Shown here in pieces: positions 51,617 through 62,597 of a stretch of DNA of 64,000 bases. Made by a program: the position numbers and the translations under genes. Location: NCBI RefSeq assembly GCF_009846745.1, contig NZ_AQPF01000003.1, positions 62,001-126,000 on the forward strand, given 5' to 3'. Origin of the DNA: Alloalcanivorax xiamenensis (lineage in GTDB: Bacteria > Pseudomonadota > Gammaproteobacteria > Pseudomonadales > Alcanivoracaceae). The notes under the pieces are model-generated. The model did not search any database, was not told where the DNA came from, and worked only from the letters and a program-made list of their open reading frames with translations. Every line of letters begins with the position of its first letter. Within the stretch, counting starts at the first letter, position 1.

Positions 51617-52873
51617 TTACCGCTCATAGACCGGCAACCGCGCGCAGATCTCACCGACCTTCCCACGCACTTCGTCGATCACCGCTTCGTCGCCCATGTT
51701 GTCGAGGATGTCGCAGATCCAGCCGGCGAGGTCGGCGGCGTCCTGCTCGTTGAAGCCGCGGCGGGTGATGGCGGGGGAGCCGATGCGCAGGCCGGAGGTG
51801 ACGAACGGGGAACGCGGATCGTTGGGGACGGCATTCTTGTTGACGGTGATGTGGGCGCGGCCGAGGGCGGCGTCGGCGTCCTTACCGGTGATGTCCTGCT
51901 TGATCAGGCTGAGCAGGAACAGGTGGTTTTCGGTACCGTTGGAGACCACATCGAAACCGCGCTCGATGAACACCCGGGCCATGGCCTGGGCGTTCTTGAC
52001 CACGTTCTGCTGATAGCTCTTGAAGGACTCGTCCATGGCTTCCTTGAAGCAGATCGCCTTGGCGGCGATGACATGCTCCAGAGGGCCGCCCTGGCCGCCG
52101 GGGAAGACGGCGGAATTGATCTTCTTCTGCAGGTCTTCGTTGGCCTTGCCCATGATCAGGCCGCCACGGGGGCCACCCAGGGTTTTGTGGGTGGTGGTGG
52201 TGGTGATGTCGGCGATGCCCACCGGGCTCGGGTAGACGCCAGCGGCGATCAGACCGGCCACGTGGGCCATGTCCACCATCAACACCGCGCCCACCTCGTC
52301 GGCGATGGCGCGGAAACGCTGCCAGTCCACCACCTGGGAATACGCGGAGAAGCCGGCGACGATCATTTTCGGCTTGTGCTCGCGGGCCAGTTCCGCCACC
52401 TGATCATAGTCGATCAGGCCGGTTTCGTTGTCCAGACCATACTGAATGGCGTTGTACATCTTGCCGGAGAAGTTGGGCTTGGCGCCGTGGGTCAGGTGGC
52501 CACCGGCGTCCAGGCTCATGCCCAGCACGGTGTCACCGGGTTGCAGCACCGCCATGTAGACGGCGGCGTTGGCCTGGGAGCCGGAGTGCGGCTGCACGTT
52601 GGCCCAGTCCGCGCCGAACAGCTGGCAGGCACGGTCGATGGCCAGTTGCTCCACCACGTCCACGTTCTCGCAGCCACCGTAGTAGCGCTTGCCCGGGTAG
52701 CCCTCGGCGTACTTGTTGGTGAGCACGGAGCCCTGGGCTTCCATCACCCGCGGAGAAGCGTAGTTCTCGGAGGCGATCAACTCGATGTGCTGCTCCTGGC
52801 GCAGACGCTCGGCGTCGATGGCGGCCTGGATTTCCGGGTCGAACTCGGCGATGGACATGGACTTGGGGAACAT
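51617..52873 (-). CDS. glyA: Serine hydroxymethyltransferase GlyA
   Basis: The 418-residue PLP enzyme interconverts serine and glycine with tetrahydrofolate. Diagnostic segments: HIELIASENYASPRVMEAQG, GYPGKRYYGGCENVD, VQPHSGSQAN and the PLP lysine in TTTTHKTLGGPRGG. The frame starts at ATG 52873; an ATG five codons later is also possible. It is followed leftward by nrdR after the remnant of a four-helix-bundle gene. glyA near nrdR, ribD and ettA is typical for the class. Confidence 0.98.
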   Translation of the reverse strand: MFPKSMSIAEFDPEIQAAIDAERLRQEQHIELIASENYASPRVMEAQGSVLTNKYAEGYPGKRYYGGCENVDVVEQLAIDRACQLFGADWANVQPHSGSQANAAVYMAVLQPGDTVLGMSLDAGGHLTHGAKPNFSGKMYNAIQYGLDNETGLIDYDQVAELAREHKPKMIVAGFSAYSQVVDWQRFRAIADEVGAVLMVDMAHVAGLIAAGVYPSPVGIADITTTTTHKTLGGPRGGLIMGKANEDLQKKINSAVFPGGQGGPLEHVIAAKAICFKEAMDESFKSYQQNVVKNAQAMARVFIERGFDVVSNGTENHLFLLSLIKQDITGKDADAALGRAHITVNKNAVPNDPRSPFVTSGLRIGSPAITRRGFNEQDAADLAGWICDILDNMGDEAVIDEVRGKVGEICARLPVYER

Positions 52874-53009
52874 GGGCTACCCTCTAAGGTACGGTCTGGT
52901 TGGGGATTCAGGGGCGCGTATTCTAACCAAAACCCCGCCCTTTGGCACTTGAATGGCGCTCATGACGACTTGAACCGGGCAAATCCCGCCGGCGCGGGGC
53001 CATTTGGCC

Positions 53010-54599
53010 TCAGGAGGGCGTCTGCTCCCGGCCGGAGGCGCGCTCACTGAGCCGAAAAGCACCGATCACCGCGCTCAGGGACTCGGCCTGGTCGCGCATC
53101 TCGCCAGCGGCGGCGTTGGTTTCCTCGACCATGGAGGCGTTGTGCTGGGTCATGGTGTCCAGTTCCGTCACCGCGGTGTTGACCTGGCCAATACCGAGAC
53201 TCTGCTCCTGGGCGCCAGTGCTGATCTCGGCGATCACCGCGTTGACCTTCTCGATGGCGGCGAGGATCTCCTCCATGGTGCGGCCAGTGTCCTCCACCTG
53301 GGTGGCGCCGGAGCGAGTCCAGTTCACCGAGGTACCGATCAGCTCGCGGATCTCCTTGGCCGCTTCCCCGGAACGGCTGGCCAGGGTACGCACTTCCTGG
53401 GCCACCACCGCGAAGCCTTTGCCGTGCTCACCAGCCCGGGCCGCCTCCACCGACGCGTTCAACGCCAGGATGTTGGTCTGGAAGGCAATGCCATCGATCA
53501 GGGTGACGATATCGGCAATGCGGGTGGAAGAGTCGTTGATGCGCGCCATGGTCTGCTCCACTTCCTGCATGGCCGCTTGCCCCCGCCGCGCCACATCCAC
53601 GGTGCCACGAACCAGTTGGGTCGCCTTGCCGCTGGCGTCCGAGGTGTTGTGCACGGTGTGGGTGATTTGCTCCATGGAGGCGGAGGTTTCCTGCAGGTTG
53701 GCCGCCGTTTGCTCGGTACGGGCGGACAGTTCCTGGCTGCCACGGGCGATCTCCTCGGCGGCGGTCTTCACGCTCAAGGCGCTGTCGCGCACTTTTGACA
53801 GGGTGCCATCGATACGCCCGATGAAGGCGTTGAATTGATCCGCCAGTTCGCCGATCTCATCCCGACGACGACTGTGGATGCGGGCAGTCAGGTCGCCGTC
53901 CCCTTCGCTGATCTCACGGATACGCCGGGTGATCTGGCGGATCGCCCGGGACATCAGGTGCGGGCCGATCAAGGCGATGGCGATCGCCAGCACGCCGATG
54001 ATCACGGCGAAGACACTGATGGCCAGTTGCTGGAGCCGAACCGTCTCCAAGGTCTCTTCCTGCAACGCCCGAATGCGCGCGGCGACATTGTCACCGGCGT
54101 GATCATAGAAGGCGCGCAGGGCGTCGAAGCTGGCCAGGGATGGCCCGTCCAGCTGCTCCATGGCCTCCCCCACCAACTCGTCATTATAAAGCTGGAACAC
54201 CTTGGCCGATTCACGCCGCCAGGTTTCGTAGAGTTGCCGGTATTCATCGGCCTTGCCGCCGGTATCCATGTAGCCGTCCATGAGCTCCGCCATGCGCGTG
54301 ATACGCTCCTGGGCCTGGACCGCGTTCTCCTCATAGAAAGCCTGATTGGCCCGCGCTTCCGGCGTACCGGGAATGCCGCGCAGAAAGGCCATTTCCGCCA
54401 GCCGGGCCTGATACAGGTCGCGGTCGGCGTTGACCACTTCGGTGATGGCCGGCGTGAACCGGTCGCCGAACTCCAGCATCCGCTGTTTCACCGAGTTCAC
54501 CAGCAACACGTTCACTCCCACCACGATCCACAACGCCAATGCCACCCCGATGAAGGCGACCCCATACTTCACATTGATCCGGTTGAGTTTTGCCAGCAC
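53010..54599 (-). CDS. Methyl-accepting chemotaxis protein
   Basis: The 529-residue receptor has an N-terminal membrane helix (about 10-35), a periplasmic helical sensor domain (about 36-190, 4HB-like), a second membrane helix (about 190-215), a HAMP segment (RREISEGDGDLTARI region) and the signalling hairpin with IDGIAFQTNILALNASVEAARAGEHGKGF. The GTG at 54599 with GGAG six bases before fits better than ATG 54626. The ligand is unknown; the C-terminus lacks a CheR-binding pentapeptide. It is a single gene between glyA and ettA. Confidence 0.92.
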   Translation of the reverse strand: MLAKLNRINVKYGVAFIGVALALWIVVGVNVLLVNSVKQRMLEFGDRFTPAITEVVNADRDLYQARLAEMAFLRGIPGTPEARANQAFYEENAVQAQERITRMAELMDGYMDTGGKADEYRQLYETWRRESAKVFQLYNDELVGEAMEQLDGPSLASFDALRAFYDHAGDNVAARIRALQEETLETVRLQQLAISVFAVIIGVLAIAIALIGPHLMSRAIRQITRRIREISEGDGDLTARIHSRRRDEIGELADQFNAFIGRIDGTLSKVRDSALSVKTAAEEIARGSQELSARTEQTAANLQETSASMEQITHTVHNTSDASGKATQLVRGTVDVARRGQAAMQEVEQTMARINDSSTRIADIVTLIDGIAFQTNILALNASVEAARAGEHGKGFAVVAQEVRTLASRSGEAAKEIRELIGTSVNWTRSGATQVEDTGRTMEEILAAIEKVNAVIAEISTGAQEQSLGIGQVNTAVTELDTMTQHNASMVEETNAAAGEMRDQAESLSAVIGAFRLSERASGREQTPS

Positions 54600-54802
54600 G
54601 GCCTGCTCCTGAAAGGTCCAACACACCCGCTTCGGAAAGTGGAATCGGGTTTCGTGGCCGTGTTATCGGCGGAACCAGCCGCTTCTTGAGGATCCCGGCC
54701 CGCACCGGGCTTTCATCCTCCCGCGCCTTCGGTTAGTTTAGGCGCCACACCCCGGCCCCCGCCTAGCGGGGCCTTAACGCACTGTCAGGCAAGCCATTTT
54801 CT

Positions 54803-56470
<1,668 letters not shown>

Positions 56471-56498
56471 CTCTCCCACCAGGCGGAAACCGCGGCCG

Positions 56499-57113
56499 AT
56501 GAGCGAATCGCAACTGGAAAGTCCGGATTTTGTCGAGCGCTTGCGCCGCGGTGACCGCGCTGCTTTTGCCCTGTTGGTAAAGCACTACCATCCCCGGCTT
56601 CTCAGTACCGCCCGCAGCCTGCTGCAACCGGCGGACGCAGAGGAGGCGGTGCAGGACGGCTGGATCGCCGCCCACGGCGCCCTGGCCCGTTTCGAGGGCC
56701 GCAGCACCCTGCTGACCTGGCTCACCCGCATCGTCATTAATCAGGCCCGCATGCAACTGCGCCGCCACGGCCGCGAGATCCAGTTTGACCCCACCGAGGA
56801 CACCGGCGACGCCCTGGCCCACCGCTTTCGCGGCGACGGTCACTGGCGGACGCCGCCACTCACCTGGGAACTGCACGGGCCGGACGCGTTATTGACCCGG
56901 GACGAATTGAAGCGCTGCATGGACAAGCATCTTGGAGCCATGCCGGAGAACCAGCGCCTGGTACTGGAGCTGCGCGATATTCAGGGCCTGGATTTCGATG
57001 CTATCTGTAACATTCTCGAGATCAGCCCATCCAATGTCCGGGTACTGCTGCATCGCGCCCGCACGCGGCTGTTCCAACTGGTGGATCACTTTCAGGAGAC
57101 CGGCGAATGTTGA
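56499..57113 (+). CDS. ECF-type RNA polymerase sigma factor
   Basis: The 204-residue sigma factor has region 2 (DRAAFALLVKHYHPRLLSTARSLL, then DAEEAVQDGWIAAHGAL) and region 4 (MPENQRLVLELRDIQGLDFDAICNILEISPSNVRVLLHRAR, quoted in part) joined by a linker. A zinc-finger partner is encoded immediately downstream with seven bases of overlap. The third gene is a DoxX protein, a combination seen in stress-linked ECF groups. ATG at 56499 lies 28 bases after ettA. Confidence 0.9.
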   Translation: MSESQLESPDFVERLRRGDRAAFALLVKHYHPRLLSTARSLLQPADAEEAVQDGWIAAHGALARFEGRSTLLTWLTRIVINQARMQLRRHGREIQFDPTEDTGDALAHRFRGDGHWRTPPLTWELHGPDALLTRDELKRCMDKHLGAMPENQRLVLELRDIQGLDFDAICNILEISPSNVRVLLHRARTRLFQLVDHFQETGEC

Positions 57114-57343
57114 AGTGCAAAGAAGTGGTACAGCGCGCCGACGCCCTGGTCGATGGTACTCCGTTGAGCCTTGGAGAACGCCTGGCCCTGCGCACCCATC
57201 TCATGATCTGTCGCCACTGCCGCCGCTACGTGCGGCAGTTGGACGCGCTTACCGAGCATCTACGCCATCAAGCCCCGGATGCCCCTCTTGGTGATGACCA
57301 GGTGGACGCCATCCTGGCGCGATTGCCGCGCCGCCCTTCCTGA
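57107..57343 (+). CDS. Small zinc-finger anti-sigma-type protein
   Basis: The 78-residue protein has LALRTHLMICRHCRRYVRQLDAL, the H-x3-C-x2-C motif of zinc-binding anti-sigma domains, without a membrane helix. The start overlaps the sigma gene. It probably restrains the sigma factor in the cytoplasm and responds to redox or metal stress. Confidence 0.82.
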   Translation: MLKCKEVVQRADALVDGTPLSLGERLALRTHLMICRHCRRYVRQLDALTEHLRHQAPDAPLGDDQVDAILARLPRRPS

Positions 57344-57413
57344 GCGGCGCTGTTTGTAACATTCACACCACCACGGCATCTCTATTCCGACTTCCATAAA
57401 ACAGGATGCCGGC

Positions 57414-58112
57414 ATGTCATTCCCCTCTGTTCTTGGCCTTCGCGTCCAGGCGCTGCTGGAGCGCGCCCGTACTCTGGACTTCCTGGCGCCCCTGGCGCTG
57501 AGGTTATACCTGGCACCGGTGTTTTTCAGCGCCGGTCTCAACAAACTGAACGCCTTCGACGCCACCGTCGCCTGGTTCGGTAACCCGGATTGGGGCCTGG
57601 GCCTGCCCTTTCCCTGGCTGCTGGCATTCCTGGCCACCGCCGCCGAGTTGATCGGTGGCGTTATGCTGCTTCTTGGCCTGGCCACCCGCCTGATCAGCCT
57701 CCCCTTGATGGCCACCATGCTGGTCGCCATCTTCGCCGTGCATTGGCCCAACGGCTGGTTCGCCATCGCGCCGTCCAACGCGGAAACCAGCATGGCACGC
57801 CCGCTGGCGGCGCTGGGCATTCCCGCCGCCGAGGCAAGCCTTGAGAACAGCGCCGGCGTCGGCGAACGATTGACGCAGGCCCGTGCTCTGTTACGGGAAC
57901 ATGGCCATTATGATTGGCTAACGGAGAAAGGCACTTTCGTGGTACTCAATAACGGCATCGAGTTCGCCGCCACTTATCTGGTCCTGCTGATGATCTTGTT
58001 TTTCCATGGCGCGGGCCGATTTCTGAGTCTGGATTACTGGGCATCCCGCCTCATCAGTGGCCTCAGTTCCGCTGTCCCAGCCAGAGAGCCGTTAGAGCGG
58101 CCCGGCTCCTGA
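57414..58112 (+). CDS. DoxX family membrane protein
   Basis: The 232-residue protein has four to five membrane helices. The DoxX pattern is seen in LALRLYLAPVFFSAGLNKLNAF, LPFPWLLAFLATAAELIGGVMLLLG and TFVVLNNGIEFAATYLVLLM. The family is involved in redox or sulfur-related membrane functions. It is the third gene of the sigma, zinc finger and DoxX unit. Its last 50 bases overlap the 3' end of the convergent LuxR gene. Confidence 0.85.
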   Translation: MSFPSVLGLRVQALLERARTLDFLAPLALRLYLAPVFFSAGLNKLNAFDATVAWFGNPDWGLGLPFPWLLAFLATAAELIGGVMLLLGLATRLISLPLMATMLVAIFAVHWPNGWFAIAPSNAETSMARPLAALGIPAAEASLENSAGVGERLTQARALLREHGHYDWLTEKGTFVVLNNGIEFAATYLVLLMILFFHGAGRFLSLDYWASRLISGLSSAVPAREPLERPGS

Positions 58113-58854
58113 CATTGAACTTACGATAGATACTGCCGACATGTTTATGAGTGGTGTCGGCTTTCTGATCCAGCTTTTCCGCGATCTGTTTTTCCGCCAG
58201 GCCGGTCAACAGATGATGCATCACCTTTTTTTCGGTGGGCGTGAGTGGCTGACGGGCGATCAGCAGACCGTGCCCCAGCAGTACTTTTTTGTGGAACCAG
58301 CCCAGGCTGCGCAACGCCTCCACGGCGATATCCAGTTCCGCCTTGCCAAATGGCTGTTCGCTGCCGACCCGGTTGAAGCAGAAATAGACTTCGGTGTCGG
58401 CATTGACCGGTGCCGCCACGAAGAGGGTATCGGTGATGTTGCGGCGTTGATAATAATGCCGGTAGTGCGGTCCGTTGAAGAAGGCCGCCGAAACGTGGTC
58501 CCGCATCAACGTGGCGCGAAAACGCCCGGCCTTGCGCACATGATTGCGCGTACTTTCATCCACCGGGTATTCCCCCGCCTCGAACTTTTCCATGTTGTTC
58601 TTCACCACCGACTTGTCGTCGGGCATTTCCTTGTAGAAAAACATGGGGCCGGGCCGCCAGCCCAGCATGGGGTCCTTGTTGGCATCCAGATGACCGAGCA
58701 GGAAACAGCTGAGCCAATAGCCATGATCGGCATCAATCAGCTCGCTGATGGATTCCAGCAGGTAACGCAGCCCATCCGTCCCCAGCAACGGCTCGGGAAA
58801 ATCGGCCAGTCGGTCCCAAATACGATGAATGTGCTCGCGAACAGTATTGGACAT
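58063..58854 (-). CDS. LuxR-type transcriptional regulator
   Basis: The 263-residue protein ends in a LuxR helix-turn-helix: PLTPTEKKVMHHLLTGLAEKQIAEKLDQ and HKHVGSIYRKFNVRSRAAL (both quoted in part). The N-terminal about 190 residues form an unrecognised sensor domain with many aromatic residues (HGYWLSCFLLGHLD, GPHYRHYYQRR). The start is ATG 58854. It lies convergently with doxX, overlapping it by 50 bases. The NlpC/P60 gene starts 146 bases away in the other direction. Confidence 0.82.
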   Translation of the reverse strand: MSNTVREHIHRIWDRLADFPEPLLGTDGLRYLLESISELIDADHGYWLSCFLLGHLDANKDPMLGWRPGPMFFYKEMPDDKSVVKNNMEKFEAGEYPVDESTRNHVRKAGRFRATLMRDHVSAAFFNGPHYRHYYQRRNITDTLFVAAPVNADTEVYFCFNRVGSEQPFGKAELDIAVEALRSLGWFHKKVLLGHGLLIARQPLTPTEKKVMHHLLTGLAEKQIAEKLDQKADTTHKHVGSIYRKFNVRSRAALTALWLGQRN

Positions 58855-58999
58855 GAAGCGGATTATTATTGATCCCCAAGGTCGGCTTCGTCTCCATTCT
58901 ACCCGTTTCCCGCCACGACATAGCAAGCCCGGTCGGCTCATCTCCTGTTTCGCATTCGTTTGCGTTATGGTTTCAATAAACTGAAACAAGAGGTGGATC

Positions 59000-59764
59000 A
59001 TGGGCGTTCGCTGGTGGTTAGGCCGCCATCTGGTGCGTTATCTGGGCCGCGACCGGCCGCATCTGTCGCTGGCCCCCGCCACCGGGCTCCAACTTCTCGC
59101 GGACACGGTGCAAGTGGGTGACGTCCTGCTGGTGGAAGGTACCAGTCGGTTCAGTTCGGCGGTGAAATATCTGACCCAGTCCACCTGGTCCCACGCCGCG
59201 CTGGTGGTCGCCACCGCCCCATCCCCGCGACACTGCCGCCTGATCGAGGCAGACCTCGAACAGGGCGTGCGCGAGGTTCCGCTTGATCACTACCAAGGCT
59301 TTCACACCCGGATCTGCCGCAGCGTCGGGCTCACCACTGAAGACCTGTCGCGGGCGGTCAACTACGCCCGCGAGCGGGTGGGGTACCGCTACGACCTGCG
59401 CAATATCGTCGATCTGGCCCGCTACCTGATTCAGACACCGCCTGCTCCCAGCCGCTGGCGCCGCCGCATGCTGGCATTGGGCAGTGGCGACCCCACCCGC
59501 GCCATCTGCTCGACGCTGATCGCCCAGGCGTTCCAGTCGGTTCGCTACCCGATCCTGCCCGACGTCGAATGGGAAAATCAGTGCGATCCGGCCCAACAAA
59601 GCTATTGCAGGGAGATCCTGCATATTCGCCACTACAGTCTGTTCGCGCCGAGAGATTTTGATATTTCACCGTATTTTCAGGTGATCAAGCCGTCCCTGCG
59701 GGGTTTCGATCCCTATCGGGTCAATTGGTCACCGGAAAGCGCGGCGACGGCATCGGATCACTGA
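59000..59764 (+). CDS. Permuted papain-like NlpC/P60 (YiiX-type) protein
   Basis: The 254-residue protein has the motif GDVLLVEGTSRFSSAVKYLTQSTWSHAALVV with the catalytic histidine (about residue 73) and, further on, ICSTLIAQAFQSV with the catalytic cysteine (about 174), the order of the circularly permuted NlpC/P60 family. These are amidases or acyltransferases of the envelope or lipids. The first 30 residues are not a clear signal peptide. AGGTGG is seven bases before the ATG. Single gene. Confidence 0.85.
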   Translation: MGVRWWLGRHLVRYLGRDRPHLSLAPATGLQLLADTVQVGDVLLVEGTSRFSSAVKYLTQSTWSHAALVVATAPSPRHCRLIEADLEQGVREVPLDHYQGFHTRICRSVGLTTEDLSRAVNYARERVGYRYDLRNIVDLARYLIQTPPAPSRWRRRMLALGSGDPTRAICSTLIAQAFQSVRYPILPDVEWENQCDPAQQSYCREILHIRHYSLFAPRDFDISPYFQVIKPSLRGFDPYRVNWSPESAATASDH

Positions 59765-59790
59765 GCCGCTTGCTGACGCCGCCGGGCCCG

Positions 59791-62169
59791 CTAGAAGTCC
59801 AGGCTGTATCCCACCGTCACGACACGGCCACGCCCTTTGAAATACTGGCTGTTGGTGGTGGTCCCGGATTGCGAGAAGTAGGTGAAATAGTCCTCGTTGA
59901 ACAGGTTTTCCAGTCCCGCGCTCAACTGCCCTTTCGGTAATTGATAGATCAGGCCCAGATCCACCAGGTTGTAGCCCTCGAAGCGTTTCTCCGGCTCATC
60001 GAAATGGCGGCTGAAATAATGGGTTCCCTGAATCTGGGAGCGCAGCTTCCCGGTCCAATTGGCCTGCCACCGCAGCGTCAGCCGATCCGGCGCCACATTG
60101 CGTCCATCCAGTTTGGTATCCACACGACCGTCCTCGTTGCTGTCATAACGGCCGCGAACTTTGGCGTAGGTGGCGCTGAGGCGGTGATTCTCCAGAACCT
60201 GCCAGCCAACACTGGCTTCCATGCCATCGATCTCTGTCTTCTCCCGGCGCACCTTGGTGAAGCCATCGGCACCTTGTTCGAGACGCTGCCCCAGATCAGA
60301 ATCAGATTGGTAATAGCTGACCTCAAAGTCCACCGGATGCTGGTGAAACCGCAGCCCGATCTCCCTGTTTTCGGTAATGATGGGACGAAGATCGAGGAAT
60401 TTCTCGATGTCGGTGTTGGGATCGTCGATCTCGCGCAACACCCGGCCCACGTCCGGCAGCCCGAAGCCTTCCGCGTAGCTGGCGAACAGCTGCCAGCCGT
60501 CCGTGATCTGATAGGTCAGGCCGGCGTTATAGAGCGTTTCATCATAGCTGGGGGTGCCGCCGGTAATGCGAGCGCCGCCATAGGACGCCAGCGTGGTGAA
60601 GTCATCAACATCCAGCTCGGCGTACTCGTAGCGAACACCGGCCTGGGCGGTGAGCCGGTCATTGACTCGCCAGAGTCCCTGCAGGAAAGGCGCGATATTG
60701 CGGAATTGTGTCTCCGGCACCCACTCCCGATGAGTCAGCACCATGATCTGGCTGGTCTCGTCCTGAATCACATCGAAACCGGCAGTGAGTTTGACCCGGC
60801 CTTCGAAAAGACCATCCCGGTTCAACGTGAACTTGCCACCAATCTTGTCAGCCTCGTTTTGCGATTGATCGTACAGATTGTTACCGGGATCAATAGACGG
60901 ATCCTGAAATACGGAGAAAACACCTCCGCCGTACCGGGCCCGGAACCGTTGGGTATAAACCTGGGCCTGCACGTCGTTGCCAAGGAAGTCACGGTGGTGA
61001 TAGTTGAGACTGGTGGTCAGCACTTCGTTGCGGGGCGGTTTGCCGCCGGGGTCCCCCTTGACCGAGGTGGTGGGCCTGCCGATGGAGCGATCTCCATCCA
61101 CGGTTATGTAGTCGTGGTTGCTTTCGAGAAAAAAGCGGTTGGCGGTGAATTGCAGATTCTGATTTTCATCGAACCAGTAGCCGATCTTCACCATCACGTC
61201 ATGGCCCTGGGAATCCATGATATCGCCCTGGCTGCGGTCGATACCCACCGGGTCGCCCTTGGCGTCATGGAATAGACCCCGGGAGTGATAAGTGACGCCG
61301 GCGAGGTAGTCCCAGTTACCGGCGATGCCTTCCACCCGGTAGCTGCCCATGTAGCTGACACTGTCGGAATCGGCGTCGGTGGGGGCGCTGATACTGGTGG
61401 CGACATGCTGGCTGACATCGTCGCCTCGCGGGCGCCGGGTGACGAAATTGATGATGCCACCGGTGGCGCCCAGACCGTGCTCGGCGCTGGCGCCATGAAT
61501 GACCTCAATGCGGTCCACCAGGGACAAATCAATGGTATAGCTTCCCCGGCTGCTGTCCCTCAGCGGGTTTGACTGCGGTACACCGTCGATCAGAAACAGC
61601 GGTTTGCGGCCACGGAAGGTCTCGCCGTAGTTGGTCAATTTTTGCCGGCTCGGCGCATAGGAGGGAATCAGGCTGCTCAGCACCAGGGACTGGTCACTGG
61701 TCATGGCCATCTGTTCCTCGATCTGCTCCCGGGTGATGACGGTGACTTTCTGCGGCGTTTTCCCCAATTGCGCCTGCGACCGGCTGGCGGTGACGGTCAC
61801 TGGTTCCAGAACCGCCGGAGCCGCCGCGGCGGTCAGCACCACCGAGCGCTCATCCACCCGCCGCCAGCCAAGGCCGGTTCCGGCCAGCAACTGCGCCAGG
61901 GCCTGTTGCCGGGTGTAGGTGCCCCGTACGCCTTGGGTGTGACGGCCCGCCGTTGCCGAAGCGCTGGCGGAGACGATCCAACCGGATTGCGCGGCGAAAC
62001 GGGCGAGCGCTTCCGCCAGAGGGCCGGCGGCAATGTCATAGTTTCGCTTACTGGTTTCCGACGTGGCGATTGGTGCCGCCTGGGCCCATACCGGGCGTTC
62101 CACCAGGCAGGGCAGTAAAAGGACGGAAAGTGCCAACACCAAGCTCTGGCGGCGAAGCCTGAAAAGCAT
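59791..62169 (-). CDS. TonB-dependent outer-membrane receptor with STN signalling domain
   Basis: The 792-residue receptor has a signal peptide (about 1-30), an STN domain (about 45-105; YDIAAGPLAEALARFAAQSG and LLAGTGLGWRR), a TonB box region, a plug domain (about 120-225 with GRKPLFLIDGVPQSNPLRD and GATGGIINFVTRRP) and a 22-strand barrel ending in the C-terminal aromatic GYSLDF. STN receptors pass a signal to an inner-membrane FecR-type regulator, and fecR/fecI genes lie upstream. It likely imports a ferric siderophore; the ligand is not readable. The ATG is at 62169. Confidence 0.94.
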   Translation of the reverse strand: MLFRLRRQSLVLALSVLLLPCLVERPVWAQAAPIATSETSKRNYDIAAGPLAEALARFAAQSGWIVSASASATAGRHTQGVRGTYTRQQALAQLLAGTGLGWRRVDERSVVLTAAAAPAVLEPVTVTASRSQAQLGKTPQKVTVITREQIEEQMAMTSDQSLVLSSLIPSYAPSRQKLTNYGETFRGRKPLFLIDGVPQSNPLRDSSRGSYTIDLSLVDRIEVIHGASAEHGLGATGGIINFVTRRPRGDDVSQHVATSISAPTDADSDSVSYMGSYRVEGIAGNWDYLAGVTYHSRGLFHDAKGDPVGIDRSQGDIMDSQGHDVMVKIGYWFDENQNLQFTANRFFLESNHDYITVDGDRSIGRPTTSVKGDPGGKPPRNEVLTTSLNYHHRDFLGNDVQAQVYTQRFRARYGGGVFSVFQDPSIDPGNNLYDQSQNEADKIGGKFTLNRDGLFEGRVKLTAGFDVIQDETSQIMVLTHREWVPETQFRNIAPFLQGLWRVNDRLTAQAGVRYEYAELDVDDFTTLASYGGARITGGTPSYDETLYNAGLTYQITDGWQLFASYAEGFGLPDVGRVLREIDDPNTDIEKFLDLRPIITENREIGLRFHQHPVDFEVSYYQSDSDLGQRLEQGADGFTKVRREKTEIDGMEASVGWQVLENHRLSATYAKVRGRYDSNEDGRVDTKLDGRNVAPDRLTLRWQANWTGKLRSQIQGTHYFSRHFDEPEKRFEGYNLVDLGLIYQLPKGQLSAGLENLFNEDYFTYFSQSGTTTNSQYFKGRGRVVTVGYSLDF

Positions 62170-62279
62170 GTCGTTCTCCTGTTTTTCGTTTTGTGCGTGG
62201 GCCTTTGTGATCTAAGCCCCGCGGAAAACGAAAACCGGAAAAAAAAGTTCGTCGCGGCTTAGCGGGAAACGATCTTACC

Positions 62280-62369
62280 TTCCATCAGGGACAGCGGAGC
62301 CGTGTTACGCCTTTGCGGGAACGTCGTGAAGCAGGTTCCGCAAAGGCGCAACACGGCTCCGCTTCGAGG
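62280..62369. repeat. Long palindromic element, copy 2
   Basis: The reverse complement of this segment closely matches the element at 15344-15434, including both arms and flanks (TCAGGGACAGCGGAGCC on the left, CTCCGCTTCGAGG on the right). It lies in the 428-base gap between the receptor and fecR (62170-62597); the rest of the gap shows no gene. Confidence 0.75.
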
Positions 62370-62597
62370 TAACCGAGAAAGACGGATGTCCTTTCCACTC
62401 CATACCGGGATGAAGAGCATCCTTCCCTCTCTCCAGAAAGGTCCGTCGTCGTTGGCGTCCCAAACGCAGCGGTTCACTCAAAGCGGGTCTTTACGGAGGT
62501 CCACATTCCCGGTAATCCGCGATGAACCAAAAGAAAGACCGAGTTGCCCTTGAGACATAAACCCGGAGGCCACTACAGTGCTACTGTGGAGGGAATA

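Noticed and set aside
54754..54773. G+C-rich hairpin between the chemoreceptor and ettA
   Set aside because: One bulge and no T-tract; both genes point away from it, so a terminator role makes little sense.
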